From NCBI GenBank assembly GCA_020636775.1, contig JACJXF010000012.1:9935-73934 (forward strand): a stretch of DNA of 64,000 nt. The letters are read 5' to 3'. Each line of letters starts with the position of its first letter. The first letter of the stretch is position 1. This DNA comes from Bacteroidales bacterium (GTDB taxonomy: Bacteria > Bacteroidota > Bacteroidia > Bacteroidales > GCA-2748055). Of the stretch, positions 1-8,891 are shown one piece after another. The translations under genes were made by a program, and so were the position numbers. Under the pieces are notes generated by a model that worked only from the letters and a program-made list of their open reading frames with translations, ran no database searches and was not told the origin of the DNA.

Positions 1-2361
1 ATTGAGTTCGATATGGCAGAGAGCCAGGTATTTGCCCGGGGAGCTATAAACGACTCATCAGGACTGGTGGAAGGATTGCCGGTATTTAAAGATGAAGGCC
101 AGACATTTAACGCACAGTCGATAAAATATAATTTTAAAACGAAGAAGGGGTACATTGAAGCGGTTAAAACCAAACAGGACGAAGGGTACCTTCATTCGGC
201 ACAGACCCGAAAGGATGAATTCGGGCATATACATATGAAGGATGGTAAATATACAACATGCGATCTGGACCATCCCCATTATTATCTGGCACTGACAAAA
301 GCAAAATCGATTCCGGGTGATAAAATAATTTCAGGTCCTTCTTATCTGGTAATAGAGGATATACCCATCCCGATAGGACTTCCATTTGGCTTTTTTCCCA
401 ATAAAAAAACCAATACATCCGGAATTCTTATACCTTCTTACGGTGAGGAAACATACAGGGGATTTTATCTGAGTAACGGCGGGTATTATTGGGCCATCAA
501 CGATTATATGGATCTGAAGGTTACAGGAGATATTTATACCAATGGTACATGGGGTGTCAGGGCAGGAACGAATTACAGGGTGCGGTACCGGTTTTCAGGG
601 AATTTTAATGCTAAATATTTTCGAAATATCACCGGTGACAAAGGGCTGGGTGAAGGATTTTACACAAAGGGCATGGATTATTCAATTATGTGGTCACATA
701 ACCAGGATGCAAAGGCCAATCCAAGTCAGCAATTCCGTGCCAGTGTTAACCTGTCGACCTCCAAATATGATCAGAACCACAGCCAGATTCTTACAAATGC
801 CCTTACTACAACAAAGCAATCCAGCATTTCCTATCAGAAAAAATGGACCGGTACTCCTTTTAATCTGACAGCCAGTGCCAATCATTCACAGAATAGTCAG
901 ACTGGTCATGTTGACCTCAGTTTACCCAAAGTCTCGCTGAATATGTCGACAATTTATCCCTTTAAATCCAAAAATTCAGTTACTAAAAAGTGGTACGAAT
1001 CCATACAGTTGAGTTATTCCAGCAATTTCGACAATCAGATTAAAACCTACGACACACTATTGTTTACCTCCCACGTATTTGATAATATGAAAACGGGTTT
1101 TAACCATACCTTAACTCCTGCATATAATATCAAATTTAAGAAACTGAAGTCTCTGACAGTCACCCCAAATTTGACCTATCGCGGGGTTGCCTATACCAGT
1201 TATATCCAAAAGTACCGTGAGCAGGTCGTTACTGCTGATACTTCCTACTATCATACGGTGGTCGACACCATTAATAAATTGAGTTATGCACAGGCCTATT
1301 ACCCGTCCCTGTCAGTCTCAATTGCCCCAAAAATATATGGTATGTACCAGTTCAGGCCACAGAGTAAGATTGTGGCCATTCGTCATGTAATGTCACCCAC
1401 TGTTGGTCTTAACCTGAGGCCCGATATGAAAGGCATAATGCCTAATTATTACCAGGATCTTGTTGATGAAAACGGAAAGAAATTGGAGACATATTCCAAA
1501 TACCAGAATGGTATTTATGGCCCTCCATCTTCAAACGGCAGGAGCAGGACAATGAATTTTGCTTTACGAAACACTCTTGAAGCTAAGGTAAGAGAAGTAA
1601 ATGATACTTCCGAGACTCTTAAAAAAGTTAAAATTCTGGAGAGTTTTAATTTTTCCACCAATATGAATTTTGACGATTCAATAAAATTCGGGCCTGTCTC
1701 TGTGAATGGTAGTACCCGTTTACTTAATAGCAAGGTAAATGTTACTTTTGGGGGAAATTTTGATCCGTATGCGCTTGATGCCAACAACCGCCGTATTAAT
1801 GTTTCCAATTATAAAGTTACCGGGAAATATGCCCGTATGACCAGCGCATCCCTGTCTTTAGGTACAAATTTCAGCTCAAAAGCCGGGAAGAAATCGGATA
1901 GCGCGCCTGAAGGACTTCCGTCATCAGGAGAGTTTGAGCCGGGAGGAGCATCCTCCAGTCTTCCTCTGACGGATGGAAGTGATTCATATGAACGGGATTA
2001 TTATTATGGGGAATATGTCAATTTTGATATCCCCTGGAGTCTTAGAGCCGATTATAATCTGAATTACAGCAAGCAGAATTCAAACAAAGCGAATATTATC
2101 CAGACACTCAGATTTTCAGGAGATTTTAGCCTTACACCAAAATGGAAAATAGGCTATAATACTGGTTATGACTTAAAAGCCAAAAAAGTAACAACCTCCA
2201 ATTTTAGTGTTTACAGGGATTTGCATTGCTGGGAGATGAGACTTACCGCTGTACCTTTTGGTATGTATAAGAGTTTTAATTTTCAGATTAATGTAAAATC
2301 TGCCATTCTCCAGGATCTGAAATATAATAAGAGGATACCGTGGCAGGATAATTTCAGGTAA
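1..2361 (+). CDS. lptD: LptD/OstA-like outer-membrane LPS-assembly protein (5' partial)
   Basis: The open frame runs in from the left edge with no stop before the first ATG at position 13, so this is the C-terminal ~786 residues of a longer protein. The beginning resembles the end of an OstA/LptD periplasmic domain (residues ~1-100). It is followed by a long region of alternating aromatic and polar strands typical of a large outer-membrane beta-barrel (SYSSNF, LSYAQAYYPSLSVSI, YNLNYSKQNSN). A low-complexity Gly/Ser/Pro/Glu loop lies near residues 630-660. LptD inserts lipopolysaccharide or lipooligosaccharide into the outer leaflet. Bacteroidetes versions diverge strongly from proteobacterial LptD, so assignment rests on the N-terminal motif pattern, barrel character and size. 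The next gene, ridA, is co-directional but separated by a repeat-bearing spacer. It could instead be a related uncharacterised barrel protein. Confidence 0.72.
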   Translation: MEFDMAESQVFARGAINDSSGLVEGLPVFKDEGQTFNAQSIKYNFKTKKGYIEAVKTKQDEGYLHSAQTRKDEFGHIHMKDGKYTTCDLDHPHYYLALTKAKSIPGDKIISGPSYLVIEDIPIPIGLPFGFFPNKKTNTSGILIPSYGEETYRGFYLSNGGYYWAINDYMDLKVTGDIYTNGTWGVRAGTNYRVRYRFSGNFNAKYFRNITGDKGLGEGFYTKGMDYSIMWSHNQDAKANPSQQFRASVNLSTSKYDQNHSQILTNALTTTKQSSISYQKKWTGTPFNLTASANHSQNSQTGHVDLSLPKVSLNMSTIYPFKSKNSVTKKWYESIQLSYSSNFDNQIKTYDTLLFTSHVFDNMKTGFNHTLTPAYNIKFKKLKSLTVTPNLTYRGVAYTSYIQKYREQVVTADTSYYHTVVDTINKLSYAQAYYPSLSVSIAPKIYGMYQFRPQSKIVAIRHVMSPTVGLNLRPDMKGIMPNYYQDLVDENGKKLETYSKYQNGIYGPPSSNGRSRTMNFALRNTLEAKVREVNDTSETLKKVKILESFNFSTNMNFDDSIKFGPVSVNGSTRLLNSKVNVTFGGNFDPYALDANNRRINVSNYKVTGKYARMTSASLSLGTNFSSKAGKKSDSAPEGLPSSGEFEPGGASSSLPLTDGSDSYERDYYYGEYVNFDIPWSLRADYNLNYSKQNSNKANIIQTLRFSGDFSLTPKWKIGYNTGYDLKAKKVTTSNFSVYRDLHCWEMRLTAVPFGMYKSFNFQINVKSAILQDLKYNKRIPWQDNFR

Positions 2362-2362
2362 A

Positions 2363-2535
2363 TAATTTAGAATTTAGAATTTAGAATTCGAAGATTAATA
2401 CCGTAACTTCCATCGGCCGCCATGCGCCTACGGTGAAGCTTCATCGCTAGCTAAGGCTTGCCGGGACCCTTCGCCAAAGGCTACAACCATCGGCGCGCGT
2501 AACTCCGTAACTCCGTAACTTCGTAACCATCAAAC
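2363..2535. repeat. Intergenic short-tandem repeat cluster (TTTAGAA units, GC-rich block, CGTAACTC units)
   Basis: Just after the lptD stop there are three tandem copies of a 7-base unit (aatttag, 2366-2388 region). A GC-rich block follows, containing catcggccgcca and aaggcttgccg. Then come about four tandem CGTAAC(T/C)(C/T) units (2500-2528). The GC-rich words and the CGTAAC units recur at 33060-33150, so this is a dispersed intergenic repeat family in this genome. No coding potential is seen. Confidence 0.6.
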
Positions 2536-2590
2536 AAACATCCATCCCGGCAAATCCAATTATTACTACCTTCACAAAAAAAACTCTTCC

Positions 2591-2968
2591 ATGAAAAAAG
2601 TAATAAAAACCGAAAACGCTCCCAAGGCCATTGGCCCTTATTCACAAGCTATTGAACACAACGGAATGCTCTTTATATCAGGGCAAATCCCTCTTGACCC
2701 GCTTACCGGAAAATTGGTTCCCGGGGGAATAAAGGAGCAAACCGAGCAGGTATTTAAAAATATAAAAGCAATTTTGGATGAAGCGGGATATAGCTTCAGT
2801 GATGTGGTAAAATCGACCTGTCTGCTTGAGGAAATTACTGATTTCCAGGCAATGAACGAAGTCTACAGCCGGTTTTATGCTGAAAACCCGCCGGCAAGAG
2901 CAGCCTTTGCAGTGAAAGATCTGCCGATGGGAGCTTTGATTGAAATAGAAACAATTGCTGTAAAATAA
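2591..2968 (+). CDS. ridA: RidA family reactive enamine/imine deaminase
   Basis: A 125-residue YjgF/YER057c/UK114 family protein, full length for the family. RidA hydrolyses reactive enamine/imine intermediates such as 2-aminoacrylate, made by PLP-dependent dehydratases, releasing ammonia and a 2-keto acid in the cytoplasm. The sequence shows the N-terminal APKAIGPYSQA signature (residues 10-20), FISGQIPLDP (28-37), and the C-terminal block with Arg103 (PARAAF) and Glu118/Glu120 that form the trimer-interface active site. It begins with ATG after an A-rich leader with no obvious ribosome binding site, as is normal in this phylum. A bidirectional terminator follows immediately. Identification is secure; the exact physiological substrate is not determined by sequence. 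Confidence 0.95.
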   Translation: MKKVIKTENAPKAIGPYSQAIEHNGMLFISGQIPLDPLTGKLVPGGIKEQTEQVFKNIKAILDEAGYSFSDVVKSTCLLEEITDFQAMNEVYSRFYAENPPARAAFAVKDLPMGALIEIETIAVK

Positions 2969-2973
2969 TGGTA

Positions 2974-3008
2974 AAAAAAAGGGCGACTGAAACAGACGCC
3001 CTTTTTTA
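2974..3008. terminator. Bidirectional terminator between ridA and rplI
   Basis: A hairpin with arms gggcg (2981-2985) and cgccc (2997-3001) encloses a small ctg/cag inner pairing. It is flanked by an A-run on the left and a T-run on the right, so it reads as an intrinsic terminator on both strands: for ridA on plus and for the rpsF-rpsR-rplI operon on minus. Confidence 0.88.
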
Positions 3009-3023
3009 GTAAGTACAATTCTT

Positions 3024-3470
3024 TTATTCAGCCTTAATTTCGAAAGGAATTTCAACTTTAACTTCCTTGTGAAGTTTAACGGTTGCAGTATAGTTTCCAA
3101 CCTCTTTAATAAGGTCTTCCTTAATGCTGATGTTTTTCCTGTCAATGTCAAAGCCCTTTTCAGTGAGTGCTTCAGCAATCTGAATGGTATTAACGGAACC
3201 GAAGATTTTACCCTTGGTACTTGTTTTTGCACCAATTACAAGACTAACGCCTTCAAGTTTCTTAGCATAAACTTCGGCTTCTTCTCTGAGTTTCTCTTCT
3301 TTATGTGCTCTCTGACGCATAGTTTCAGCATGCATTTTCTTGGCTGAAACAGTTGCTGTTATTGCCAGTCCTTTAGGAATCAGATAATTCCTGGCATATC
3401 CGTCCTTTACGACAATGATGTCGTCTTTGCTACCAATATTGGTGACGTCCTGTTTTAAAATAATTTCCAT
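3024..3470 (-). CDS. rplI: 50S ribosomal protein bL9
   Basis: A 148-residue protein of the usual bL9 length. The N-terminal globular domain carries the family start MEIILKQDVTNIG and the motif KDGYARNYLIPKGLA (residues ~22-36). A long connecting helix rich in Lys/Glu (residues ~45-75) leads to a C-terminal rRNA-binding domain. bL9 binds 23S rRNA near the base of the L1 stalk and helps maintain reading frame. It is the last gene of the rpsF-rpsR-rplI cluster, 18 bases after rpsR, and is followed by the shared terminator at 2974-3008. Confidence 0.97.
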   Translation of the reverse strand: MEIILKQDVTNIGSKDDIIVVKDGYARNYLIPKGLAITATVSAKKMHAETMRQRAHKEEKLREEAEVYAKKLEGVSLVIGAKTSTKGKIFGSVNTIQIAEALTEKGFDIDRKNISIKEDLIKEVGNYTATVKLHKEVKVEIPFEIKAE

Positions 3471-3488
3471 TTTCTTTTCCTCCTTGGT

Positions 3489-3758
3489 TTATTTTAACAA
3501 ATCGGTTACATAGGGCAGAATAGCAATATGCCTGGCCCTTTTAATGGCTGTAGCCACTTTCCTCTGAAATTTCAGAGAAGTACCGGTAAGTCTGCGTGGG
3601 AGGATCTTACCCTGCTCATTCAGGAATTTCTTAAGAAATTCAGGATCTTTATAATCAACATACTTAAGTTTGTTTTTCCTGAAACGGCAATATTTTTTCT
3701 TTTTTATCTCAACCGTCGGTGGGGTGAGGTATCTGATTTCTGATGCGTTCTGTGCCAT
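3489..3758 (-). CDS. rpsR: 30S ribosomal protein bS18
   Basis: An 89-residue bS18 protein. It carries a Bacteroidetes-type N-terminal extension (residues 1-25) followed by the conserved core CRFRKNKLKYVDYKD (residues ~24-38), then KILPRRLTGTSLK and the C-terminal AIKRARHIAILPY motif. bS18 pairs with bS6 on the platform of the small subunit. It lies 3 bases after rpsF and 18 bases before rplI, so translation is probably coupled through the cluster. Unlike many bacteria there is no ssb between rpsF and rpsR. Confidence 0.97.
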   Translation of the reverse strand: MAQNASEIRYLTPPTVEIKKKKYCRFRKNKLKYVDYKDPEFLKKFLNEQGKILPRRLTGTSLKFQRKVATAIKRARHIAILPYVTDLLK

Positions 3759-3761
3759 GAT

Positions 3762-4115
3762 TTAGTTCTCCACTTCTTTTTTAGTTTCTTTTCTTGCTCT
3801 TTTCTTATCACTGTATTCAACAGCGTATTTGTCCATTTTCATAGTAAGGAAGCGGAGAATTCTCTCGTCCCTTCTGAACTGGAGTTCAAGTTTTTCAACT
3901 AGATCACCTGGCGCCCGGTATTCAAACATATAATAGAATCCGGTTGATTTTTTCTGGATGGGGTAGGCCAGCTTTTTTAAACCCCAGTTTTCTTCCATAA
4001 CGATCTCACCTCCATTTTCGGTGATCACAGTCCGGAATTTTTCTACCGCTTCCTTCATCTGAACTTCAGACAAAACGGGAGTTGAAATGAAAACGGTTTC
4101 GTACTGGTTTAACAT
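3762..4115 (-). CDS. rpsF: 30S ribosomal protein bS6
   Basis: A 117-residue bS6 beginning MLNQYETVFISTPVLSE. The frame can be extended two codons to a TTG at 4121, but the ATG at 4115 fits the family start. The ferredoxin-like fold is recognisable, with ENWGLKKLAYPIQKKSTGFYYMFEY around residues 42-66 and the basic C-terminal tail ending in KKRARKETKKEVEN. bS6 forms a heterodimer with bS18 during 30S assembly. It is the first gene of the cluster, behind a consensus Bacteroidetes promoter at 4152-4182 with a leader of roughly 30 bases. Confidence 0.96.
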   Translation of the reverse strand: MLNQYETVFISTPVLSEVQMKEAVEKFRTVITENGGEIVMEENWGLKKLAYPIQKKSTGFYYMFEYRAPGDLVEKLELQFRRDERILRFLTMKMDKYAVEYSDKKRARKETKKEVEN

Positions 4116-4151
4116 GATCAATAAAATTTATTGGTTTATAAAAAATGACTG

Positions 4152-4182
4152 CAAAAATAGGTATTTATTAAAGAATAACAAA
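4152..4182 (-). promoter_or_regulatory. Consensus Bacteroidetes promoter of rpsF-rpsR-rplI
   Basis: On the minus strand the -33 element TTTG (complement of 4179-4182) is separated by exactly 19 bases from TATTTTTG (complement of 4152-4159). This is a perfect match to the published TTTG-N19..21-TAnnTTTG consensus for the Bacteroidetes primary sigma factor. Confidence 0.8.
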
Positions 4183-4368
4183 ATTTTTTATGGGGGAAGG
4201 ATTTTTGATTCAAATTTCAAGGTATTTATATCCTGTAAACTGCTTTAGCCAGAGTATTTCTGATATGACAATTCTTTGGTATTTGGAAGTTTTTCTTAGC
4301 CTTGAAGAGGACATATTCTAGCTGCTTTTAATTGGATTATTTCTAAATATGGATTTTAATATTCTTTT

Positions 4369-5538
4369 TTATTTCCCATCATTTTCTTTATCCAGTATAA
4401 AGTCAACCGGAAAGGTAAATAATACTGTAGCCGGCTTTCCGCGTTGCCTGCCTGGTGTCCATTGCGGAGATGACATTACAACCCGTTTAGCCTCTGCATC
4501 CATTTCAGGGTCAAGGGGAGAGACAAGAACCACATCTTTTACCTCTCCTGTTCCTGTAACTATAAATTGCAAAATCACTCTGCCGCTTTTCGAATTCTTG
4601 ATTGCATTTTCCGGATAATGAAGATTATTCTCAATATATTTTGTAAATGTTACAGATGGATCACCATTATCAAATCTTGGCATATCTTCAACCAAATAGA
4701 AAATTTCTTCATCTCGCTTATCTAAAACTGAATCATCTGAAAAAGCATTGACATTATCAGAAAATTCGATTGGTTGAGCGGAAAATAAACCGTCTTGTGA
4801 AAAATTGAAACGCCAATTACATTGAATATTTAATGGAATATTGTCCTGAAGTCCGGGTTTCCATGGCGGCGATTCAGATAAAACACGGATAGCTTCAATG
4901 TTCAAATCCGAATACCAGGAATTGAATATTTCAGGTTTTCTTATTTTACCTTCACGATCTACCACAAATTGGATATCAACTTCACCATAAATTCCTTTAC
5001 AATTTGCATAAGGCGGGTAGACCATGTTCTTTTTTACAAAATCATTAAAATTATCATAGCCACTGTTTCTATTGAAAGTTGGTGGTATTTCAGAATTTGA
5101 AAAACTGCCATCTGGAAGGATGCCTCTTTTATATTTTGTTTTAAGTTCCATCAGGTTGGAATTTTCAAGTTTAATATTGGCGTTTTCTTGTAAAAAGTTC
5201 CAGACCCTTGAATAATCTATAACTTGAACAGTATCCATTGAAGAATCATAATACACCCAGGTTCCAAAAGGAACATCTTCTCTGTAATAGCCTGTCGCAT
5301 AAACCTTACCCTGAGAATTAAAAAAATAGAACTTACCCTGTCGGGTTTCAGGAACGTTTGTACTTAGGATTCCTTTATATAATAAAAGGGAATCATTTGA
5401 AAATTCTCTGATTTCGAAAGTATGATTTCTAAGCTGGGTTATGATTTTATAAGAATCTGTTTGATCTGAATTGAACTGACAGACAGAATCCAAACCTGAA
5501 AAGAAAAAAATAAGAAGAATAAATATTAAGTGTCTCAT
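4369..5538 (-). CDS. Secreted protein with two TonB C-terminal domains
   Basis: A 389-residue protein with an N-terminal signal peptide (hydrophobic residues 4-15). Residues ~30-110 form a MORN/antitoxin-like beta region (LLLYKGILST, GKVYATGYYRED, GTWVYYDSS). Two TonB_C-type domains follow. The first (~160-255) has VDIQFVVDREGKI and SESPPWKPG. The second (~300-385) has RVILQFIVTGTGEV and SSPQWTPGRQRGKP. Bona fide TonB has an N-terminal membrane anchor, a Pro-rich spacer and one such domain. Here the spacer is absent and the domain is doubled. The protein is therefore probably a periplasmic or envelope TonB_C-repeat protein and not an energy transducer for a specific receptor. It stands alone between the rpsF cluster and the divergent dnaX. 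Function unknown. Confidence 0.82.
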   Translation of the reverse strand: MRHLIFILLIFFFSGLDSVCQFNSDQTDSYKIITQLRNHTFEIREFSNDSLLLYKGILSTNVPETRQGKFYFFNSQGKVYATGYYREDVPFGTWVYYDSSMDTVQVIDYSRVWNFLQENANIKLENSNLMELKTKYKRGILPDGSFSNSEIPPTFNRNSGYDNFNDFVKKNMVYPPYANCKGIYGEVDIQFVVDREGKIRKPEIFNSWYSDLNIEAIRVLSESPPWKPGLQDNIPLNIQCNWRFNFSQDGLFSAQPIEFSDNVNAFSDDSVLDKRDEEIFYLVEDMPRFDNGDPSVTFTKYIENNLHYPENAIKNSKSGRVILQFIVTGTGEVKDVVLVSPLDPEMDAEAKRVVMSSPQWTPGRQRGKPATVLFTFPVDFILDKENDGK

Positions 5539-5692
5539 AAATGGAAATGAATACTACACACAAGATAAAAATTTTAATTTTAAAAAAGTTTTGCTACCCT
5601 AAGAAAATTTAGTCAGTCAAAATATTTCAAAAGAAACAACTTCTTAAAAGCTATAAAATCGTATCTTTAGAATCCAAAATTGAAGAACTTTT

Positions 5693-7537
5693 ATGGATAA
5701 TTTTATTGTTTCAGCCCGTAAATACAGACCGGAAACCTTTAGCAGCGTTGTCGGGCAAAACAGCATTACTGCAACCCTGAAAAATGCCATAAAAAATAAC
5801 CATCTGGGTCATGCATACCTTTTTTGTGGGCCTCGTGGTGTGGGTAAAACCACCTGTGCCAGGATTTTTGCCAAAACGATTAACTGCAGCAAGCCCACTC
5901 CTGAAATGGAACCCTGCAATGAGTGCGAATCCTGTCAGTCATTTAATGAAAGCCGCTCCTATAATATCCACGAGCTCGATGCCGCATCCAACAACTCTGT
6001 TGAAGATATCCGCACACTTACGGAACAGGTGCGTATTCCCCCGCAACTGGGAAAATACAGCGTTTATATAATCGATGAGGTTCACATGCTTTCTCTGAAT
6101 GCATTTAATGCTTTCCTTAAAACACTTGAAGAACCGCCATCACATGCCGTTTTCATACTGGCAACCACAGAAAAACATAAAATAATTCCTACCATTCTTT
6201 CGCGTTGTCAGATTTTCGATTTTAACCGCATCAAAATAGATGACACGGTAAAATTCCTTGAAAATATTGCCAAAGCGGAGAATATTGCCTACGAAGCTGA
6301 AGCTCTCCACATAATAGCACAAAAGGCCGACGGAGCCATGCGTGATGCGCTTTCAATTTTCGACCAGGTGGTTTCTTTCTCCGGAAAAGATATTGTTTAT
6401 CAGTCGGTTATCGATAACCTTAACATTCTCGATTACGAATATTATTTTAAAATGACCGATTTTCTTCTCCAGGGGGATGTGACAAACTGCCTGCTTAAGC
6501 TGGATGAGATCATACGTAAGGGATTTGACGGACATAATTTTATAAACGGTCTGGCGAGCCATATACGTGACCTCCTTGTTTCTAAAAACGCAGAAACGGT
6601 TAAACTTCTGGAAGTATCGGAAAATTTCAAAAAATTATACCTGGAGCAGGCTGCTAAATGTTCTGTTGAGTTTCTCTTCGAAGCGCTGGATATTTGCAAC
6701 CAGACAGATAATCAGTATAAGGCCAGTCGGAATCAGCGCCTGCTTGTTGAGCTGGCACTCCTCAAAATGGCTGGTAATACCGGCTTAAAAAAAAAATCCC
6801 TGAAAACGGATGAGGAAAAAAACATTATTCATAGTGTTTTAGCTGATAACAAGAAACCCATTCAGGAACCCGCAGATACTGAGACTGAACCTCAATCAAA
6901 GCAGGAAACACCCATACCTCCGGTAACTCCTGTTAAGCCTCAGGCTGAAAAGAAAAAAGAACCGGTGCATCATATTGTAATCCCTGACGAACCAAAAAAA
7001 GAGGAAATAAATGAGCGTCATGCCAGCAAAAATGTTGTGCCGCGACATAATATTTCCATTAAGGATGTGATGGCAGGGAAAGTAAACCCGGAAGTGGAAG
7101 AAGTGAACGCATTGCTCCCCGGGGATGAAGATGAGACTGAGGAAGTGGGATTAGAAAGCAACGCCGAAGAGTTCAGCCCTGAGCAACTTGAAGAAAAATG
7201 GAAAATCTTTTGTGAGGAAATAAAGACGGAAAAGCCAAGGATGGCTATAGCGCTCAAAAGCAAGCCTCCGGTATTGAAAGCTGCAGGTCTGGTTGAAGTG
7301 CATCTTGAAAACTCAACTCTTCAGGAAGACTTTATTTTAAATGTAAAAGCACAGCTTCAGACATTCCTGAGAAGAGAATTAAAGAATGATGCAATTCACC
7401 TGTCGGTTATTATTGCCGACTATGAGGATAACAGCAAAAAAATGGTTTATACGGCAGAGGAGAAATTTAATTATCTGGCAGGGAAAAACCCTTTGCTGAA
7501 TAAACTGAAACAGGACTTTAATCTGGAATTCGAATAG
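5693..7537 (+). CDS. dnaX: DNA polymerase III subunit gamma/tau
   Basis: A 614-residue clamp-loader ATPase. The AAA+ core occupies residues ~1-370, with Walker A GPRGVGKTT (46-54), the zinc ligands Cys65/Cys75/Cys78/Cys81 (CNECESC), Walker B IIDEVHML (126-133) and sensor ATTEKHKIIPTILSRCQ. A low-complexity Pro/Glu/Lys linker (~375-480) precedes a C-terminal domain (~490-614) in the place of the tau region that contacts polymerase alpha and DnaB. The length and C-terminal domain favour a tau-like product. An A-run (eight consecutive A, 6787-6794) occurs at the start of the linker. This is the kind of slippery tract that yields gamma in other bacteria, but its use here is unproven. The gene starts with ATG and stands as the first gene of a plus-strand run with icd and ferritin, each with its own spacer. 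Confidence 0.96.
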   Translation: MDNFIVSARKYRPETFSSVVGQNSITATLKNAIKNNHLGHAYLFCGPRGVGKTTCARIFAKTINCSKPTPEMEPCNECESCQSFNESRSYNIHELDAASNNSVEDIRTLTEQVRIPPQLGKYSVYIIDEVHMLSLNAFNAFLKTLEEPPSHAVFILATTEKHKIIPTILSRCQIFDFNRIKIDDTVKFLENIAKAENIAYEAEALHIIAQKADGAMRDALSIFDQVVSFSGKDIVYQSVIDNLNILDYEYYFKMTDFLLQGDVTNCLLKLDEIIRKGFDGHNFINGLASHIRDLLVSKNAETVKLLEVSENFKKLYLEQAAKCSVEFLFEALDICNQTDNQYKASRNQRLLVELALLKMAGNTGLKKKSLKTDEEKNIIHSVLADNKKPIQEPADTETEPQSKQETPIPPVTPVKPQAEKKKEPVHHIVIPDEPKKEEINERHASKNVVPRHNISIKDVMAGKVNPEVEEVNALLPGDEDETEEVGLESNAEEFSPEQLEEKWKIFCEEIKTEKPRMAIALKSKPPVLKAAGLVEVHLENSTLQEDFILNVKAQLQTFLRRELKNDAIHLSVIIADYEDNSKKMVYTAEEKFNYLAGKNPLLNKLKQDFNLEFE

Positions 7538-7565
7538 GATGTATTCCCTTAAATTCTATTATTCC

Positions 7566-7573
7566 TATATTTG
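7566..7573 (+). promoter_or_regulatory. Candidate -7 element for icd
   Basis: TATATTTG matches the Bacteroidetes -7 consensus TAnnTTTG exactly and lies 46 bases before the icd ATG. No good TTTG -33 element is visible at the expected 19-21 base spacing, which would fall just after the dnaX stop, so this is a partial match only. Confidence 0.45.
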
Positions 7574-7619
7574 TGCAGCAAAAATTATTAATCAACTATA
7601 AACTTTTAAGAAAAAAATC

Positions 7620-8885
7620 ATGGACGGACAAAAAATTGCAATTCAAAACGGAAGACTTCACATCCCGGATCAGCCTGTTATACCTTTTATAGAAGGTGAT
7701 GGAACCGGACCGGATATCTGGGCAGCTTCAATAAGGGTTTTGGATGCAGCGGTAGAAAAAGCCTATGCCGGAAAGCGAAAAATCATCTGGAAAGAAGTTC
7801 TCGCCGGTGAAAAAGCTTTTAAACAAACAGGGAAATGGTTACCTGAAGAGACTCTGGATGCAATTAATGAATACAGAGTAGCAATAAAAGGACCCCTTAC
7901 CACACCTGTTGGCGGTGGAATCCGTTCATTGAATGTGGCTCTTCGCCAGATTCTTGATTTGTATGTTTGTCAGCGGCCCGTGCGCTGGTACGAAGGAGTT
8001 CCTTCGCCGGTAAAAGATCCTTCCACGACTGACATGGTTATCTTCCGTGAAAATACAGAAGATATTTATGCCGGAATTGAATGGATGGCAGGTACACCTG
8101 AAGTTGACAAGGTGATTAAATTCCTTCTTGATGAAATGAAGGTCAAAAACATTCGTTTCCCGGAATCATCATCCATTGGTGTTAAACCGGTGTCAAAGGA
8201 AGGTACAACACGTCTGGTTCGTGCAGCAATTCAATTCGCTATCCGTGAAAAGAAACCTTCAGTTACTCTGGTTCATAAAGGAAATATTATGAAGTTCACC
8301 GAAGGTCAGTTTAAACAATGGGGATATGAGCTGGCTGAAAAGGAATTTGCAGATTTTACATTTTCATGGATGCAATATGACCGGATCGCTGAAAAAGAAG
8401 GTAAAGAGAAAGCTGAAGCTGCTATGAAACAAGCTCTATCACAGGGAAAGATACTGATTAAGGATGTAATTGCCGATGCTTTTCTTCAGCAGATTTTAAC
8501 CCGCCCTGCCGAATATTCAGTTATAGCCACCCTGAATCTTAACGGTGATTATATCTCCGATGCTCTGGCTGCAATAGTTGGTGGCATTGGGATTGCGCCG
8601 GGAGCCAACATTAATTATGAGAGCGGGCACGCCATATTTGAAGCTACCCATGGAACAGCTCCCAAATACGCCGGTCTTGACAAGGTAAATCCAGGCTCTG
8701 TTATTCTTTCCGGAGTTATGATGTTTGATTATATGGGATGGAAGGAGGCAGGAAACCTGATTGTAAACGGACTGCAGAAGACTATCTCTTCAAAACGCGT
8801 TACTTACGATTTTGCCAGACTTATGGATGGAGCAACAGAACTTAAATGCTCTGAGTTCGGAACAGAAATAATTAAGAATCTCTAA
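7620..8885 (+). CDS. icd: Isocitrate dehydrogenase (NADP-type)
   Basis: A 421-residue enzyme of the isocitrate/isopropylmalate dehydrogenase family with the length of the bacterial homodimeric NADP enzyme. It oxidatively decarboxylates isocitrate to 2-oxoglutarate in the TCA cycle. Visible motifs include FIEGDGTGPDIW (residues ~22-33), the substrate-binding block TTPVGGGIRSLNVALRQ with the phosphorylatable-type serine (~100-116), IFRENTEDIYAGIEW (~141-155), HKGNIMKFTEG (~220-230), and the metal/cofactor end ATHGTAPKYAG (~342-352). The NADP assignment follows family resemblance and was not tested. It lies between dnaX and ferritin and ends in its own hairpin. Confidence 0.95.
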   Translation: MDGQKIAIQNGRLHIPDQPVIPFIEGDGTGPDIWAASIRVLDAAVEKAYAGKRKIIWKEVLAGEKAFKQTGKWLPEETLDAINEYRVAIKGPLTTPVGGGIRSLNVALRQILDLYVCQRPVRWYEGVPSPVKDPSTTDMVIFRENTEDIYAGIEWMAGTPEVDKVIKFLLDEMKVKNIRFPESSSIGVKPVSKEGTTRLVRAAIQFAIREKKPSVTLVHKGNIMKFTEGQFKQWGYELAEKEFADFTFSWMQYDRIAEKEGKEKAEAAMKQALSQGKILIKDVIADAFLQQILTRPAEYSVIATLNLNGDYISDALAAIVGGIGIAPGANINYESGHAIFEATHGTAPKYAGLDKVNPGSVILSGVMMFDYMGWKEAGNLIVNGLQKTISSKRVTYDFARLMDGATELKCSEFGTEIIKNL

Positions 8886-8891
8886 TTCCGG

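Noticed and set aside
2400..2535. Attachment site or integrative element boundary
   Set aside because: No integrase or tRNA nearby, and the repeat at 33060 does not bound a block of foreign genes.
2678..3235. 185-codon minus-strand frame across ridA and rplI
   Set aside because: It is antisense to ridA, crosses the bidirectional terminator and overlaps rplI in another frame; the composition is that of a shadow frame.
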